DNA of 64,000 nucleotides from MGIIb-Q1 sp964342465 (GCA_964342465.1 CAYFFQ010000003.1:100925-164924), one strand, 5' to 3'; counted from the first letter of the stretch, positions 1 through 8,500 are shown. Notes: generated from the letters alone by a model not told the origin. Program-made: numbers and translations.

Positions 1-1
1 C

Positions 2-373
2 AAGATAGGATTGGCTATTGCGGCTCTGCTCGGTTTTGTCTTCATGGCTCCCGGTGCGGTGATGGTTGCTGGCCGGGTCAGTCGCAGTCAGAACGGAAGG
101 ATAGCCATCGCTGGACCACTCACCAACATCGCTCTCTTCTTCATCGGCTTCGTAGCCGCAACGGTGTTGCTACCGGTTTTTCCCAATCCATTGTTGGTGA
201 GTTTCGTCACCTTTTGGATGTGGGGTAACGCCATTCTAGCCGCCTTCAACATGCTCCCGTTCGGACCACTTGATGGTGCGAAAGTGAAGTCGTGGTCAGA
301 ACCGCTGTTTTGGTCGACGCTCATCGTCACAGTCTTCTTGGTATATTCAGTAATGACGGGGATCGCCTTCTAA
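2..373 (+). CDS. Site-2-protease-like membrane protein (M50), C-terminal part
   Basis: The reading frame is open to the left edge, so the N-terminus with the HExxH zinc motif lies outside the window. The 123 visible residues are hydrophobic, with about three membrane segments. They carry the second M50 signature, NMLPFGPLDG, at about residue 85, where the Asp is the third zinc ligand in site-2 proteases. Proteins of this family (COG1994) cut transmembrane substrates within the membrane. The motif and the preceding GPLTNIAL segment fit the C-terminal half of that family. The substrate cannot be told. The next gene is convergent. Confidence 0.75.
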   Translation, partial: KIGLAIAALLGFVFMAPGAVMVAGRVSRSQNGRIAIAGPLTNIALFFIGFVAATVLLPVFPNPLLVSFVTFWMWGNAILAAFNMLPFGPLDGAKVKSWSEPLFWSTLIVTVFLVYSVMTGIAF

Positions 374-588
374 TCGATGTGATGTGAGAGCCATCTCTGC
401 ACCCCACTCGTTCATATCATCTATTCACTCGACATGAAGAACAGAACCCCCCCCACACCACACCCAAAACGGCCTCGTTCACCCATCCTTTCACCCGAAA
501 AGATGTGGAGAACAGAACCCCCAGCCCCACCGCCTTCCGAAATGGAACAGAGTGTGTAAGTAAGATGTAGTATCTGTCGTTGACTATT

Positions 589-2322
589 TCACGCCGGTGG
601 TGCGATGGTGTTCTCAATAGGTTTCTCATCAAGGTGGAAAAAGGAATAGACGGCCCACCAAGTGATGAAATCAAGAGAGTTGCAGAGATTTGTGACTCCA
701 CTATTTTCCTCGCCATAGTCTTTACCGGTGGTGTCCATCCACTCTTCCATCTCCTCAAGAGTGTCACAGGTCTGGTGATAGCACCAATAACCATCCACCA
801 AGCCGCCGAAACCGACGGTCACAGTCCCTAAATTGTCTTGGAAAGAGGCGTGGTCAGAGCGAGCCGTAGTATCCTCATAGATGGTGATTTCAGGGCGGTC
901 TGCGGCGACCCACGCATCGTATTTCCAAGTGTCTTCTTCATACCCTTCGCCCACAAGAGTGCCGATTTGCTCCTCCAATCCGAGGGCATCGACACCAATC
1001 CACTCCGAAAGACGAACAATTCCCTCTTGACTCAGATTTTCATACGATTCAGTAGGTCCGATGTAGACGCGCATCGGCCACACCTCCTCATCCTTCGGAT
1101 ATCCATCTTCATCAGGTGCAGGTTCCGGGTCACCATGCGGGGCACCACCACCCCCTGGCCAGTTCACTCCAGCCATGTCGAGGTTGACATAGTTGGTTAC
1201 GGTGACTTGCGGGTTGTCCTCGGCGACATAGAATTCAGTCCAGTAATCACTACCTCGTTTGCCACCCTCTTCACCAGACCATAGACAGAAAACCATTGTT
1301 CTGCGAGAATCAAAGTTCGCCATCATCTTAGCCGTCTCCAAGACCATACTTGTTCCTGCGGTGTTGTCGTATGCACCAACCCTCGTGCCGTAAGTCCTCT
1401 CTCCAGTGATGTGTGGGTCAATGAGAGGGATTACCCCATTCGCTGGCGGGGCGATGTCAAAATGCGCCCCGAAAACCAACCATTCATCCGGCACCACCTT
1501 TCCCCAACGGTAACCACAGATGTTGAGGGCCTCAGGGTTCTGTTTGTCGAAGATGTCCGTGTATTCGTAGCGATGCTTGATGACCTCCAAGCCGAATGAC
1601 TCCAATTCGGCGACAAGGTAGTTTGCAGCATCTTCGTAGGCGGGATTTCCCTGACCGGCCCACCTATCCCAATATCCCATTCTGCGGTCGACATCGGTGA
1701 CATCAGGTGTGGGGTCGGTGATTTCATGCAGGCGGTCATAGACCGCCCTTCCATTCATTATTCCAGTCGCATATTCACCACCCGCAGCCACACCATACCC
1801 CGGTGCGGCGGGACGAATCACCGAGACCGTACGGTAGGCGACGGGCTCATCGACAGGGCCAGTGGAGTTCACAGCATCGAGAGAGGAGTTCACCAATTTT
1901 TCCCGAATGATACCGCTCACCGAAGCGGACGAAGGACCACCATCGTTCACCCAAGTGAACCAAGAGATGTTTGCTTCCCTAACCGGCCATGACACCCTAC
2001 CCATCTTACCGACCATGAACAGAACACTGTCGGCGCGAGGAGGGGAGAGAATGGAGACTTCAACCGACTTCCCCCCTGAAATATCAATGACAGTAGAGTT
2101 CTGGACGAAGCCGCTGTCTGGATTTTGAATGAGATATGGAATGAAGACCGACAGGTCCTTCTTGGCTGAGAATTTGACATTCTGAAAGACACCGCCGGTC
2201 AATGTGTCATTACCGATTTCAAGGTCATCAGCGGTTGGGGGTATATTCTCATCATTGCCGAAACAGCCGGTCAGCATCGAGGTGATGATGAGCAGAGCGA
2301 GCATCACCGCCCTTGAGTGCAT
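589..2322 (-). CDS. Secreted lipoprotein aminopeptidase, peptidase family M28
   Basis: This 577-residue protein starts at the Met that gives a 20-residue lipoprotein signal ending in the lipobox MLTGC; a longer in-frame start 31 codons upstream would spoil the signal. The C-terminal half is an M28 zinc peptidase: AHFD (His about 287), AYDN (Asp about 319), the GEEGG pair (Glu about 351-352), NLDMAG (Asp about 382) and a late SDHASF His give the full two-zinc ligand set. The N-terminal half is beta-rich without a recognised domain. It probably degrades peptides outside the cell. It is the last gene of a minus-strand run. The gap to the convergent M50 gene holds two copies of a short GAACAGAACCCC motif 71 bases apart. 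Confidence 0.88.
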   Translation of the reverse strand: MHSRAVMLALLIITSMLTGCFGNDENIPPTADDLEIGNDTLTGGVFQNVKFSAKKDLSVFIPYLIQNPDSGFVQNSTVIDISGGKSVEVSILSPPRADSVLFMVGKMGRVSWPVREANISWFTWVNDGGPSSASVSGIIREKLVNSSLDAVNSTGPVDEPVAYRTVSVIRPAAPGYGVAAGGEYATGIMNGRAVYDRLHEITDPTPDVTDVDRRMGYWDRWAGQGNPAYEDAANYLVAELESFGLEVIKHRYEYTDIFDKQNPEALNICGYRWGKVVPDEWLVFGAHFDIAPPANGVIPLIDPHITGERTYGTRVGAYDNTAGTSMVLETAKMMANFDSRRTMVFCLWSGEEGGKRGSDYWTEFYVAEDNPQVTVTNYVNLDMAGVNWPGGGGAPHGDPEPAPDEDGYPKDEEVWPMRVYIGPTESYENLSQEGIVRLSEWIGVDALGLEEQIGTLVGEGYEEDTWKYDAWVAADRPEITIYEDTTARSDHASFQDNLGTVTVGFGGLVDGYWCYHQTCDTLEEMEEWMDTTGKDYGEENSGVTNLCNSLDFITWWAVYSFFHLDEKPIENTIAPPA

Positions 2323-2436
2323 GAGCACCCGAATCCCCTTCCGCAGTTGAACCCATTGATTATTGGGGCAGTTCAGTGTGACTCGCAGACCGGAGAATGC
2401 CGGTGGGGATGGCACATGCCGGAAGGCTCACCGGCT

Positions 2437-3234
2437 CTATGAGATGAATAGACGAAGGCAGGTTAGTGAGCCATCGGCGGCTCGGATATGCTCCATCTCC
2501 ACTTCAGTCGTCTTGAACCCTCGCTCCTCTAGAATTCGTTTGGTCTGTGGATAACCCGCCGAAATGATGACCCGACCACCTTCGAATCCGATGGTGTTGG
2601 CGGCATAGGACTCCTCATTGGGGACCCACACGACATCACCCCTCAATCCATTGAACTGTTCAGGTGTGAGATGCCCCTCAGCAGCCACCAACAACCCCGG
2701 CGCAGGAGTGGAACAGATGGTGGAGAGGTGCAGGGTGGTTGGCGGGACCTCAAAGAGAAATGTCTCAAACCCCCTCTTGGCACAGACCGAAGTGAAGAAG
2801 TCAACTCCCGCCCTGTTCGTCCTCTCAGACAGGCCAACCAGATATGTCCCATCATAAAAGACGACATCGCCACCATCGAGAGTAGCACCATCCGGCATCT
2901 CAATCAGTTCAAGATGTGCTCCTAGCACTTCCCTGACACCCTCTTCCTCACCCCTGCGTGAAGGGTGACCGAGAGTGCAGATAACAGCAGCACCGTCGAC
3001 GACGACGGCGACATCCTCGACAAAGCAACAGTCAGGATGTGCTGCAGAAGCGGGTAGGACAGTCACCTCCAGTCCATGGGTTTTGAGTGCCGCCACATAC
3101 GACTGATGGGCGGCCCGAGATGCAGCGACATCAGTCGGGCCGTCGCCGAAGTATTTCGCCAACGCTCCAGTGAAGGCAGGTGATACTTCGCGGACCACCG
3201 CCTTGCGCCGCCGCCTTCGAGACCAGTCCCGCAT
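2437..3234 (-). CDS. Dimethylargininase / arginine-deiminase-fold amidinohydrolase
   Basis: A 265-residue protein of the guanidino-group-modifying superfamily, closest in layout to N(G),N(G)-dimethylarginine dimethylaminohydrolase. Visible motifs are CCFVEDVAVV (substrate-binding Asp about 74), LDGGDV, the catalytic His in TLHLST (about 169) and the nucleophile Cys in GSLTCLRLF (about 259). A start nine codons upstream is possible, but the chosen Met gives the usual short N-terminus before the conserved VREVSPAF. Family members hydrolyse methylated arginine or related guanidino compounds to citrulline-type products. It follows speD and deoxyhypusine synthase in the same direction, so a role in guanidino or amine metabolism is plausible. 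The exact substrate is not proven. Confidence 0.82.
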   Translation of the reverse strand: MRDWSRRRRRKAVVREVSPAFTGALAKYFGDGPTDVAASRAAHQSYVAALKTHGLEVTVLPASAAHPDCCFVEDVAVVVDGAAVICTLGHPSRRGEEEGVREVLGAHLELIEMPDGATLDGGDVVFYDGTYLVGLSERTNRAGVDFFTSVCAKRGFETFLFEVPPTTLHLSTICSTPAPGLLVAAEGHLTPEQFNGLRGDVVWVPNEESYAANTIGFEGGRVIISAGYPQTKRILEERGFKTTEVEMEHIRAADGSLTCLRLFIS

Positions 3235-3334
3235 CAAATTGGCGGCCGTAGTCCACCCCATAAGTGTTCGGAAACCGGCAACTCAAAACCACAATCCGGC
3301 AATAGCGTGTGGAATATGTGAATTCTCCCGACTG

Positions 3335-4279
3335 TCAGAACTCTAACAAATACTGGAAAATCAATGGAAGAACGATGGTTGCATCGGATTCTATTACGAA
3401 TTTCGGAGTATCGATCCCCAACTTGTCCCAAGAGATCTTCTCATTCGGTTGAGCCCCCGAATACCCACCATAGGAAGGGTTGGATTCCGAGATTTGAGCG
3501 AACCACGCCCATAGTGGTACATCCTCTCCCAAATCCTGTCGGAGCATGGGGACTACACAAATTGGGAAATCACCAGCAATCCCACCACCCACCTGAAGGA
3601 AGCCGATGGGAACGATTTGTTGACGATACCACTCAGCGAGGTCGGCCATCCGCTGCACATCGCTGGCAATGATGTTGGGGTCGGAAACCGACCCATCCAT
3701 CACCCTCGCCGCGAAGATGTTACCGAGAGTGCTGTCAGCCCACCCCGGTGTAAAAATGGGAATACCACAATCCCTCGCCGCCACAAGCCACGATTCGCGC
3801 CAAGATTCAGGAGAAATTTCTAATTCATCGATGATTTCGAAGAGGTATTCGTGTGCTGGTTTGGTGATGCCGGCTACGGCAGCAGAAATCCATTTCTCAG
3901 TCAGTACTTCAGCCAATTTCCTGACAGAATCCTCGTTGATGCAGGTGTCAGTCACGCGGTTCAGCCCCTCTCTCTTGAACTTCAGGTCATCTTCAGGGGT
4001 CAGTTCCCTCCACGCCACGACACGCCCGTCTTGGTTCGAGAGCAGACGAAAGAGGTCCTCTTCGAGATTTGCTCCGGTGCATGAGATAGCGTGGACCAAC
4101 CCCGCCCGAATCGCCGGAGCAAGTGAGAGACCGATGCGCGCCGTCGACATCGCTCCGGCGAGAGTGATGAACAACATCCCTCCGCTGACATGGAAGTCTT
4201 CGAGGGATTGTACACAACGCCGCAACTCACCAGCATTGAAGTGGTGGTAGTGCCGGTCCACAAACTCGCGTACATTCAT
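3335..4279 (-). CDS. dys: Deoxyhypusine synthase
   Basis: A 314-residue member of the deoxyhypusine synthase family. The enzyme moves the aminobutyl group of spermidine to a lysine of translation factor aIF5A, using NAD. The C-terminal SWDKLG motif holds the active-site Lys (about 286), and NPSYGGYSGAQPNEK just before it matches the substrate-binding segment. The N-terminal MSTARIG stretch and CTGANLEEDL are also typical. A GAGGTG ribosome-binding site lies about nine bases before the ATG. The gene starts nine bases after the stop of speD, so they form one transcript that links making spermidine to using it. A DHS-like homospermidine synthase is the main alternative, but the archaeal setting favours DHS. 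Confidence 0.88.
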   Translation of the reverse strand: MNVREFVDRHYHHFNAGELRRCVQSLEDFHVSGGMLFITLAGAMSTARIGLSLAPAIRAGLVHAISCTGANLEEDLFRLLSNQDGRVVAWRELTPEDDLKFKREGLNRVTDTCINEDSVRKLAEVLTEKWISAAVAGITKPAHEYLFEIIDELEISPESWRESWLVAARDCGIPIFTPGWADSTLGNIFAARVMDGSVSDPNIIASDVQRMADLAEWYRQQIVPIGFLQVGGGIAGDFPICVVPMLRQDLGEDVPLWAWFAQISESNPSYGGYSGAQPNEKISWDKLGIDTPKFVIESDATIVLPLIFQYLLEF

Positions 4280-4288
4280 CTACCCACC

Positions 4289-4651
4289 TCAGACGACGAA
4301 ACGCCCCACTTCCCGCCGCTGGCTGACCTCCATTTCGGGGCATTCGGAAGCCAAGCGGCGATGGATGGAATCAGCGATATCTTTCGGGTCGTGCGACCCG
4401 CAGGTGAACACATCGATTGCGAGAATTCCTCGGTCGGCATAACAGTGCGCCGTGACATGACTCTCGTCAATCAACACAATTGCTGCGAACCCCGGTGGGC
4501 TCACCTTGCCGCTGAACTCTTCACAATGGGTGTGAACCTCCCTCACCCCTGCCCCTCGTACCGCCTCACGCATGATGGAGAGTACCCATTCACCCACCTT
4601 GTCTGCCCGTGGCCAGAAGTTCACATAGTCGACGAAGAGATGATGACCCAT
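4289..4651 (-). CDS. speD: S-adenosylmethionine decarboxylase proenzyme
   Basis: A 120-residue protein of the short prokaryotic AdoMetDC class. It provides decarboxylated AdoMet, the aminopropyl donor for spermidine. The motif IDESHVTAH contains the self-cleavage Ser (about 64) that becomes the pyruvoyl group, followed by His 69 and the catalytic Cys in DVFTCG (about 84). The in-frame extension up to 4774 does not look like the family, whose members are usually about 120-130 residues, so the internal ATG before GHHLFVDY was chosen. The gene is first of the polyamine run and lies just downstream of the repeat field near tRNA-Leu. Confidence 0.88.
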   Translation of the reverse strand: MGHHLFVDYVNFWPRADKVGEWVLSIMREAVRGAGVREVHTHCEEFSGKVSPPGFAAIVLIDESHVTAHCYADRGILAIDVFTCGSHDPKDIADSIHRRLASECPEMEVSQRREVGRFVV

Positions 4652-4876
4652 CGGTGAGGATTCCCGCGACCCTTCGGATGATGCGGACACAGGTTGATGC
4701 GAGTGGCCCCTCCTTATCAAATCAATAACTTCGATAGCACCAGAGTGATGCGAAGCAAATTTGGTTACGACCATTCATTCCGTTCAGGATGACCACGGAA
4801 GGACCCCTGAACCAAGAGGAGCCCTTGCAGAAGGCGAATACCCATTTCCAATCGGAGGGAATAGCAACCAGCCGGA

Positions 4877-5042
4877 GTGCAGAGGGCAGGGTTTACACAT
4901 CGTTCCAGAACTTTCCTCGCCTCAATGACTCATTATCGCTACGGCTGTTCACGCGTTGCAGGTGAGAATCGAACCTCAAACGTTGTCATCGGAAAGATTC
5001 TGAGTGCAGAGGGCAGGGTTTACACATCGTTCCAGAACTTCC
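4877..5042. repeat. 127-bp-spaced repeats carrying a piece of the tRNA-Leu 3' end
   Basis: A block beginning GTGCAGAGGGCAGG and continuing through TTTACACATCGTTCCAGAAC occurs at 4877 and again at 5004, 127 bases later. Its first 13 bases equal the 3' acceptor strand and start of the T-arm of the tRNA-Leu at 5563-5646. The intervening segment 4942-5017 recurs at 5500-5575 with one mismatch in 76 bases. No gene is seen between 4652 and 5562. Confidence 0.8.
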
Positions 5043-5078
5043 TTCGCTTCGATGAATCGGCGTTGTATTTCGCTCAGT

Positions 5079-5375
5079 CCAGTTCTGAACCATCGCACGA
5101 ACAGTCATTTCTGATGCAATGTCGTTCAGTTCGTGCTGGGTTCAGCACTTCCTTCGCTTTGATGAGTCATTGATTGGTTTCGCTCGGTCCAGTTCTGAAC
5201 CATCGCGCCAACGGTCATTTCTGATTTCTATCTGTTCAGTTGGCGCTGGGCTCAGAACTTCCCTCGCTTCGACTTTTCATCGTTGTATTTCGCTCGGTCC
5301 AGTTCTGAACCATCGCGCCAACGGTCATTTATGATTTCTACCTGTTCAGTTGGCGCTGGGTTCGAATCCTGCCCT
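5079..5375. repeat. Three tandem 110-bp units, each with a long hairpin
   Basis: Units start near 5079, 5189 and 5299, at exactly 110 bases. Each contains an outer stem (CTGAACC pairing with GGTTCAG) and an inner 8-bp stem. In unit 1 the inner stem is GCACGAAC (5095-5102) with GTTCGTGC (5129-5136). In unit 2 it is GCGCCAAC (5205-5212) with GTTGGCGC (5239-5246), and unit 3 keeps this stem. Two base pairs thus changed on both sides together. The third unit runs into a T-arm-like sequence. Confidence 0.8.
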
Positions 5376-5435
5376 GATTCCATCGGATGTCATCATGTTG
5401 CAATTTGATGCAGAGGGCAGGATTCGAACCTGCGA
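5359..5435. repeat. Inverted pair of tRNA T-arm sequences and copy of tRNA-Leu 3' end
   Basis: GGTTCGAATCCTGCCCT at 5359-5375 is the exact reverse complement of 5414-5430. The block 5409-5435 is identical over 27 bases to the 3' end of tRNA-Leu (5563-5589), including the discriminator base, the acceptor 3' strand and the whole T-arm. It is in the same orientation as the tRNA and 154 bases to its 3' side. This is how an attachment-site duplication looks, but no integrase is visible nearby. Confidence 0.75.
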
Positions 5436-5499
5436 GGAGAGCGGGCTTTGCGAAGCAAAAACGGTCGACTGAGCGTGAACTGAACGAGAAGAATCACCA

Positions 5500-5575
5500 C
5501 GGCTGTTCACGCGTTGCAGGTGAGAATCGAACCTCAAACGTTGTCATCGGAAAGAATCTGAGTGCAGAGGGCAGG
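5500..5575. repeat. Second copy of the 76-bp repeat
   Basis: Matches 4942-5017 with a single difference (AAAGAATC here, AAAGATTC there). The last 13 bases are the 3' end of the tRNA-Leu gene on the minus strand, so the repeat unit overlaps a functional tRNA here and a fragment in the other copy. On the minus strand it also contains a second GGTTCGATTC T-loop-like string outside the tRNA. Confidence 0.8.
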
Positions 5576-5646
5576 ATTCGAACCTGCGAACCACTGAGGA
5601 CTGGGACCTCATCCCAGCGCCGTTGACCAAGCTTGGCAACCCCTGC
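5563..5646 (-). tRNA. tRNA-Leu (GAG)
   Basis: Read on the minus strand, the 84-base sequence folds as a class II tRNA. The acceptor GCAGGGG pairs with CCTCTGC with one G-U, and the discriminator is A. The anticodon stem CTGGG/CCCAG holds the loop ATGAGGT with anticodon GAG (leucine, CTC/CTT codons). A long variable arm follows, then the T-arm GCAGG-TTCGAAT-CCTGC. No intron is seen and CCA is not encoded. Confidence 0.92.
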
Positions 5647-5842
5647 TTGGGGGTGGTGCGGGAGCCAATCTGTCTTGAATCAAACGGTTTGGTTTGTTGT
5701 TGGTGTCTGAAGGCGCCGACCGAGTCAGCAACGAAGGGGAACAGAAGCGACGAGCCGTTGTGCGGTATGAACGCGCGGGGGCGCGCCGCTCCCCCGCCTT
5801 GAAGTAGTGAAGGCGCACCCGACAGGATGAGAAGGTGGCAGA

Positions 5843-6937
5843 GTGGGTGAAAAAATCCAACTTGGGAAGATGTTCATCAACGAAGAGATGCAGACTGCGG
5901 TATTGGATGTACTCAACTCTGGCAGGTGGATAAAAGGCCCCCACTCAAAGGCTTTCGGAGCAGAATGGGCGGAATACTGTGGCGCACTTGCCGGCACACC
6001 CTGCTCAAACGGCTCAACCGCACTAATCGCAGCACTACGCCTCCTCGAAGTCGGCGCGGGCGACGAGGTGATCACTCCATCACACACTTTCATCGCCAGC
6101 GCAACCTGCATCGACCAAGTCGGCGCAACCCCAGTATTCGTGGATGTGGAAGAGGAGTATCACACCCTTGACCCCCAACTCGTAGAGGCAGCCATCACCC
6201 CGAAAACCAAGGCGATAATCGCAGTTCATCTCTATGGTCAACCGATTTCACCCCAAGTCTTTGAAATCGCCAAATCACATGGAATCCCCCTGATAGAGGA
6301 CAGCGCCCAGGCGCACGGTGCAGAATTGAACGGCAGGCGCATCGGCAGCATGGGAGACCTAGCAACCTTCTCATTCTTCCCGAGCAAGAACATGGCGGTT
6401 GGAGGCGATGGGGGGGCAATCCTCGCCAACAGAGAGGACCTCGCCGAGAAAATTGGCATGGCTATTGACCACGGCCGTCTCGACAAATACAGACATGATT
6501 TTCTCGGCTCGAATTTCCGTCTCTCTGAGATGCAGTGCGCCGTCGGCAGGGAACAACTCAAGCATCTCGATGGATGGGTCTTCCGTCGCAATGAGATAGC
6601 CGCGAGATACAATGCCGCATTTTCCACACTCTCATGGACATCACCACCGAAGATTCGCGAGGGGGTACTTCACGCATGGCACCAGTATGTGCTGAGGGTC
6701 ACTGACCGAGAGGCCTTCCAGACACACATGGATGAGCACGGAGTTTCGACAGGTATTCACTACCCCATTCCCTGTCACCTCCAACCCCTGTACGAGGAAC
6801 ACCCACAACACAACGAGGGAGCACTCCCCATCACCGAGGCAATTTGTAAGAGCGTGGTTTCCATCCCTGTTCACCCCCACCTTTCCGACGATGAGGTGGA
6901 GCGCATCATTGCCGCAGTCACCTCGTTTTCACCTTAA
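5843..6937 (+). CDS. DegT/DnrJ/EryC1 sugar aminotransferase
   Basis: A 364-residue PLP enzyme of the nucleotide-sugar aminotransferase family. The PLP lysine is in FFPSKNM (Lys about 182), preceded by the EDSAQAHGA Asp that binds the PLP ring nitrogen and by the SNGSTAL cofactor loop. The C-terminal HYPIPCHLQP segment is typical of WbpE-like enzymes. It starts with GTG; an ATG nine residues in is an alternative. Together with the acetyltransferase at 7646 and the Gfo/Idh dehydrogenase at 10786 it could make a 2,3-diamino sugar for a surface glycan. Substrate is inferred from neighbours only. Confidence 0.87.
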   Translation: MGEKIQLGKMFINEEMQTAVLDVLNSGRWIKGPHSKAFGAEWAEYCGALAGTPCSNGSTALIAALRLLEVGAGDEVITPSHTFIASATCIDQVGATPVFVDVEEEYHTLDPQLVEAAITPKTKAIIAVHLYGQPISPQVFEIAKSHGIPLIEDSAQAHGAELNGRRIGSMGDLATFSFFPSKNMAVGGDGGAILANREDLAEKIGMAIDHGRLDKYRHDFLGSNFRLSEMQCAVGREQLKHLDGWVFRRNEIAARYNAAFSTLSWTSPPKIREGVLHAWHQYVLRVTDREAFQTHMDEHGVSTGIHYPIPCHLQPLYEEHPQHNEGALPITEAICKSVVSIPVHPHLSDDEVERIIAAVTSFSP

Positions 6938-6971
6938 TTCGGGATATTTTCTAGATATAACGATGTAATTG

Positions 6972-6987
6972 AACCCGGTTTCGGGTT
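6972..6987 (+). terminator. Hairpin after the aminotransferase gene
   Basis: AACCCG and CGGGTT flank a four-base loop and are followed by TT, 34 bases after the aminotransferase stop and before the convergent CYTH gene. It could stop transcription from either side. Confidence 0.45.
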
Positions 6988-7050
6988 TTCCATTTGCCTA
7001 CTCTTGGAGAGGGGCAAATGACCAGATATATCATCAGATTCGCAGAGCAC

Positions 7051-7602
7051 CTAACCTCTCGGGCGAGGGGTCAGCGCCAATGCGTGGTTTGACCAGACCC
7101 CATCCTGTCCGGTTATCTCTTCACCGACCCAGGGGGGGATGTCGATAGGATGGTCGGGCGACGGCAATTCTATCTCGGCGATGACAAGTCCGTTGTTTGG
7201 GCCGGTGAAAATGTCGACTTCCCATTCCAACCCATCAGGGGCGGGGAGTATGTGGCGAACCTTCTCAATCATTGGATGGTTGTGTGAGCCTACTAATTCC
7301 ATCAATTCATTGTTTTCAATTCTTTTTTCGAATTCATCCCGCGATGCACCAGCGGAATATCCCTTGATGGTCGCATAGAAATCTTCGTTCATGCTACGGA
7401 TGCGAACCGATGATAGTGGAGAATCCAACAGCTTTTGAATTTCTTCCCTTCCCCCCGTCCAATAATTCAGCCAGACATCGATGGGTGGGTAGTATTGAGT
7501 GATGTGGACGCCATCATCAGAAAGTGGAACCACCCCCACATCATCGACGAGGAATCGCCGTTCAATTTCAATTCCCACAATTACCAATGTATTCGACATC
7601 AT
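7051..7602 (-). CDS. CYTH-domain (triphosphate tunnel) protein
   Basis: About 183 residues. Near the start is the CYTH entry motif VGIEIERRFLV, the alternating-Glu strand that binds triphosphate and metal in class IV adenylyl cyclases and thiamine or tri-phosphatases. Later strands fit the family: VRIRSM, FYATIKGY, FEKRIE and EWEVDIF with an acidic IAEIELPSPD. The start is set at the Met pair before SNTLVIVG; a longer frame would overlap the divergent acetyltransferase. The usual ExExK is here ExERR. It probably hydrolyses an inorganic or nucleoside triphosphate; the substrate is unknown. The gene is divergent from its neighbour, with start codons about 45 bases apart. Confidence 0.72.
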   Translation of the reverse strand: MMSNTLVIVGIEIERRFLVDDVGVVPLSDDGVHITQYYPPIDVWLNYWTGGREEIQKLLDSPLSSVRIRSMNEDFYATIKGYSAGASRDEFEKRIENNELMELVGSHNHPMIEKVRHILPAPDGLEWEVDIFTGPNNGLVIAEIELPSPDHPIDIPPWVGEEITGQDGVWSNHALALTPRPRG

Positions 7603-7645
7603 CTGATGTTGTAGTTCTTTCGGGGTGGTGTTGAAGTGTGAGGGG

Positions 7646-8119
7646 ATGGTGGCAGAATGCATGGGTGAACCCCGCCGCCTCCCCTCTGATATTGTCGATG
7701 TCGAGTTCGGAGAGGGTGTGACAATCATCGAACCGGTCAACATGTATGGTTGCACCATCAAAGACGATGTATTTGTCGGCCCCTTCGTGGAGATTCAGAA
7801 GAGAGTGAGTATCGGGGCGCGGACGAGAGTGCAGTCACACGCCTTCATCTGTGAGTTGGTGAGTATAGGTGAGGACTGTTTCATCAGTCATGGTGCCATG
7901 TTCATCAATGACCCGTTCCGAACAGGTGGTCCAGCCCGCGGCGACGAGAGTCAGTGGGCTGAAACGAAGATAGGTGACCGCGTGTCGATTGGAACGAATG
8001 CCACCATCATGCCAGTCTCCATCTGCAATGATGTCGTCATCGGAGCAGGGGCGGTGGTCACTAGAGACATCACCGAATCTGGGACCTACGCGGGAAATCC
8101 AGCAAGACGGTTGCGGTGA
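7646..8119 (+). CDS. Hexapeptide-repeat N-acetyltransferase, WbpD-like
   Basis: A 157-residue left-handed beta-helix protein made of hexapeptide turns (for example VTIIEP, VFVGPF, VSIGAR, VSIGED, VSIGTN, VVIGAG). The segment GAMFINDPFRTG and the end AGNPARRLR fit the sugar N-acetyltransferases that act after the aminotransferase in UDP-2,3-diacetamido-sugar synthesis. The GTG at 7625 is a longer alternative start. Acetyl-CoA would be the donor. Its genomic partners are the DegT aminotransferase and Gfo/Idh oxidoreductase, so a joint pathway is likely although unrelated genes lie between them. Confidence 0.82.
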   Translation: MVAECMGEPRRLPSDIVDVEFGEGVTIIEPVNMYGCTIKDDVFVGPFVEIQKRVSIGARTRVQSHAFICELVSIGEDCFISHGAMFINDPFRTGGPARGDESQWAETKIGDRVSIGTNATIMPVSICNDVVIGAGAVVTRDITESGTYAGNPARRLR

Positions 8120-8216
8120 CGGCTGCGGTGACCCTTAGGCTTCAAACTCAAACCTCAACAGGTATCACAATTCACCTCTGGTCTAGAGGAGAAGTCTCTA
8201 TGTTGGTCATTCCAAT

Positions 8217-8429
8217 TCATTCTTCAGCGGGCATCACAACCCACAGGAGAAGGTAGACGAGGATGCCGGGAAAGGCGGCGGAAAGTGTTGAGCCGACGAC
8301 ATAGGTGATGCGAACCCAAGTAGGGTCCCAACCATAACGTCGGGCAATCCCGCCACAGACACCGGCGAGCATCCTCTCGTTTCTCGGTCTTGTAAGGCGA
8401 TTCGCATCACCACTCGGTTGTATTGCCAT
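8217..8429 (-). CDS. Small PspC-domain membrane protein
   Basis: Seventy residues with the PspC pattern: RPRNERMLAGVCGGIARRYGWDP, then a membrane segment ending in LLLWVVMPAEE. PspC-type proteins are membrane stress-response factors in bacteria and are widespread as small proteins of unknown role in archaea. The ATG was chosen because a GGAGAGGGGG purine block lies just upstream on the minus strand; GTG at 8450 is the alternative. Confidence 0.82.
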   Translation of the reverse strand: MAIQPSGDANRLTRPRNERMLAGVCGGIARRYGWDPTWVRITYVVGSTLSAAFPGILVYLLLWVVMPAEE

Positions 8430-8500
8430 CGCCCACCCCCTCTCCTTCACCTCTCAAGAGGGTTACGCCGTCCGAGAGCATTCGTCTTCACCTTCAATTT

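Noticed and set aside
4652..4774. Longer SpeD N-terminus
   Set aside because: The added 41 residues do not resemble the family and would make the protein unusually long.
5079..5375. Hairpin units as integron attC sites
   Set aside because: The arms look similar to attC palindromes, but GTTGGCG and GTTCGTG do not fit the GTTRRRY core and no integron integrase or cassette genes are present.
5360..5376. A second complete tRNA on the plus strand ending near 5376
   Set aside because: Only a T-arm-like string is present; no acceptor partner or anticodon arm was found upstream.
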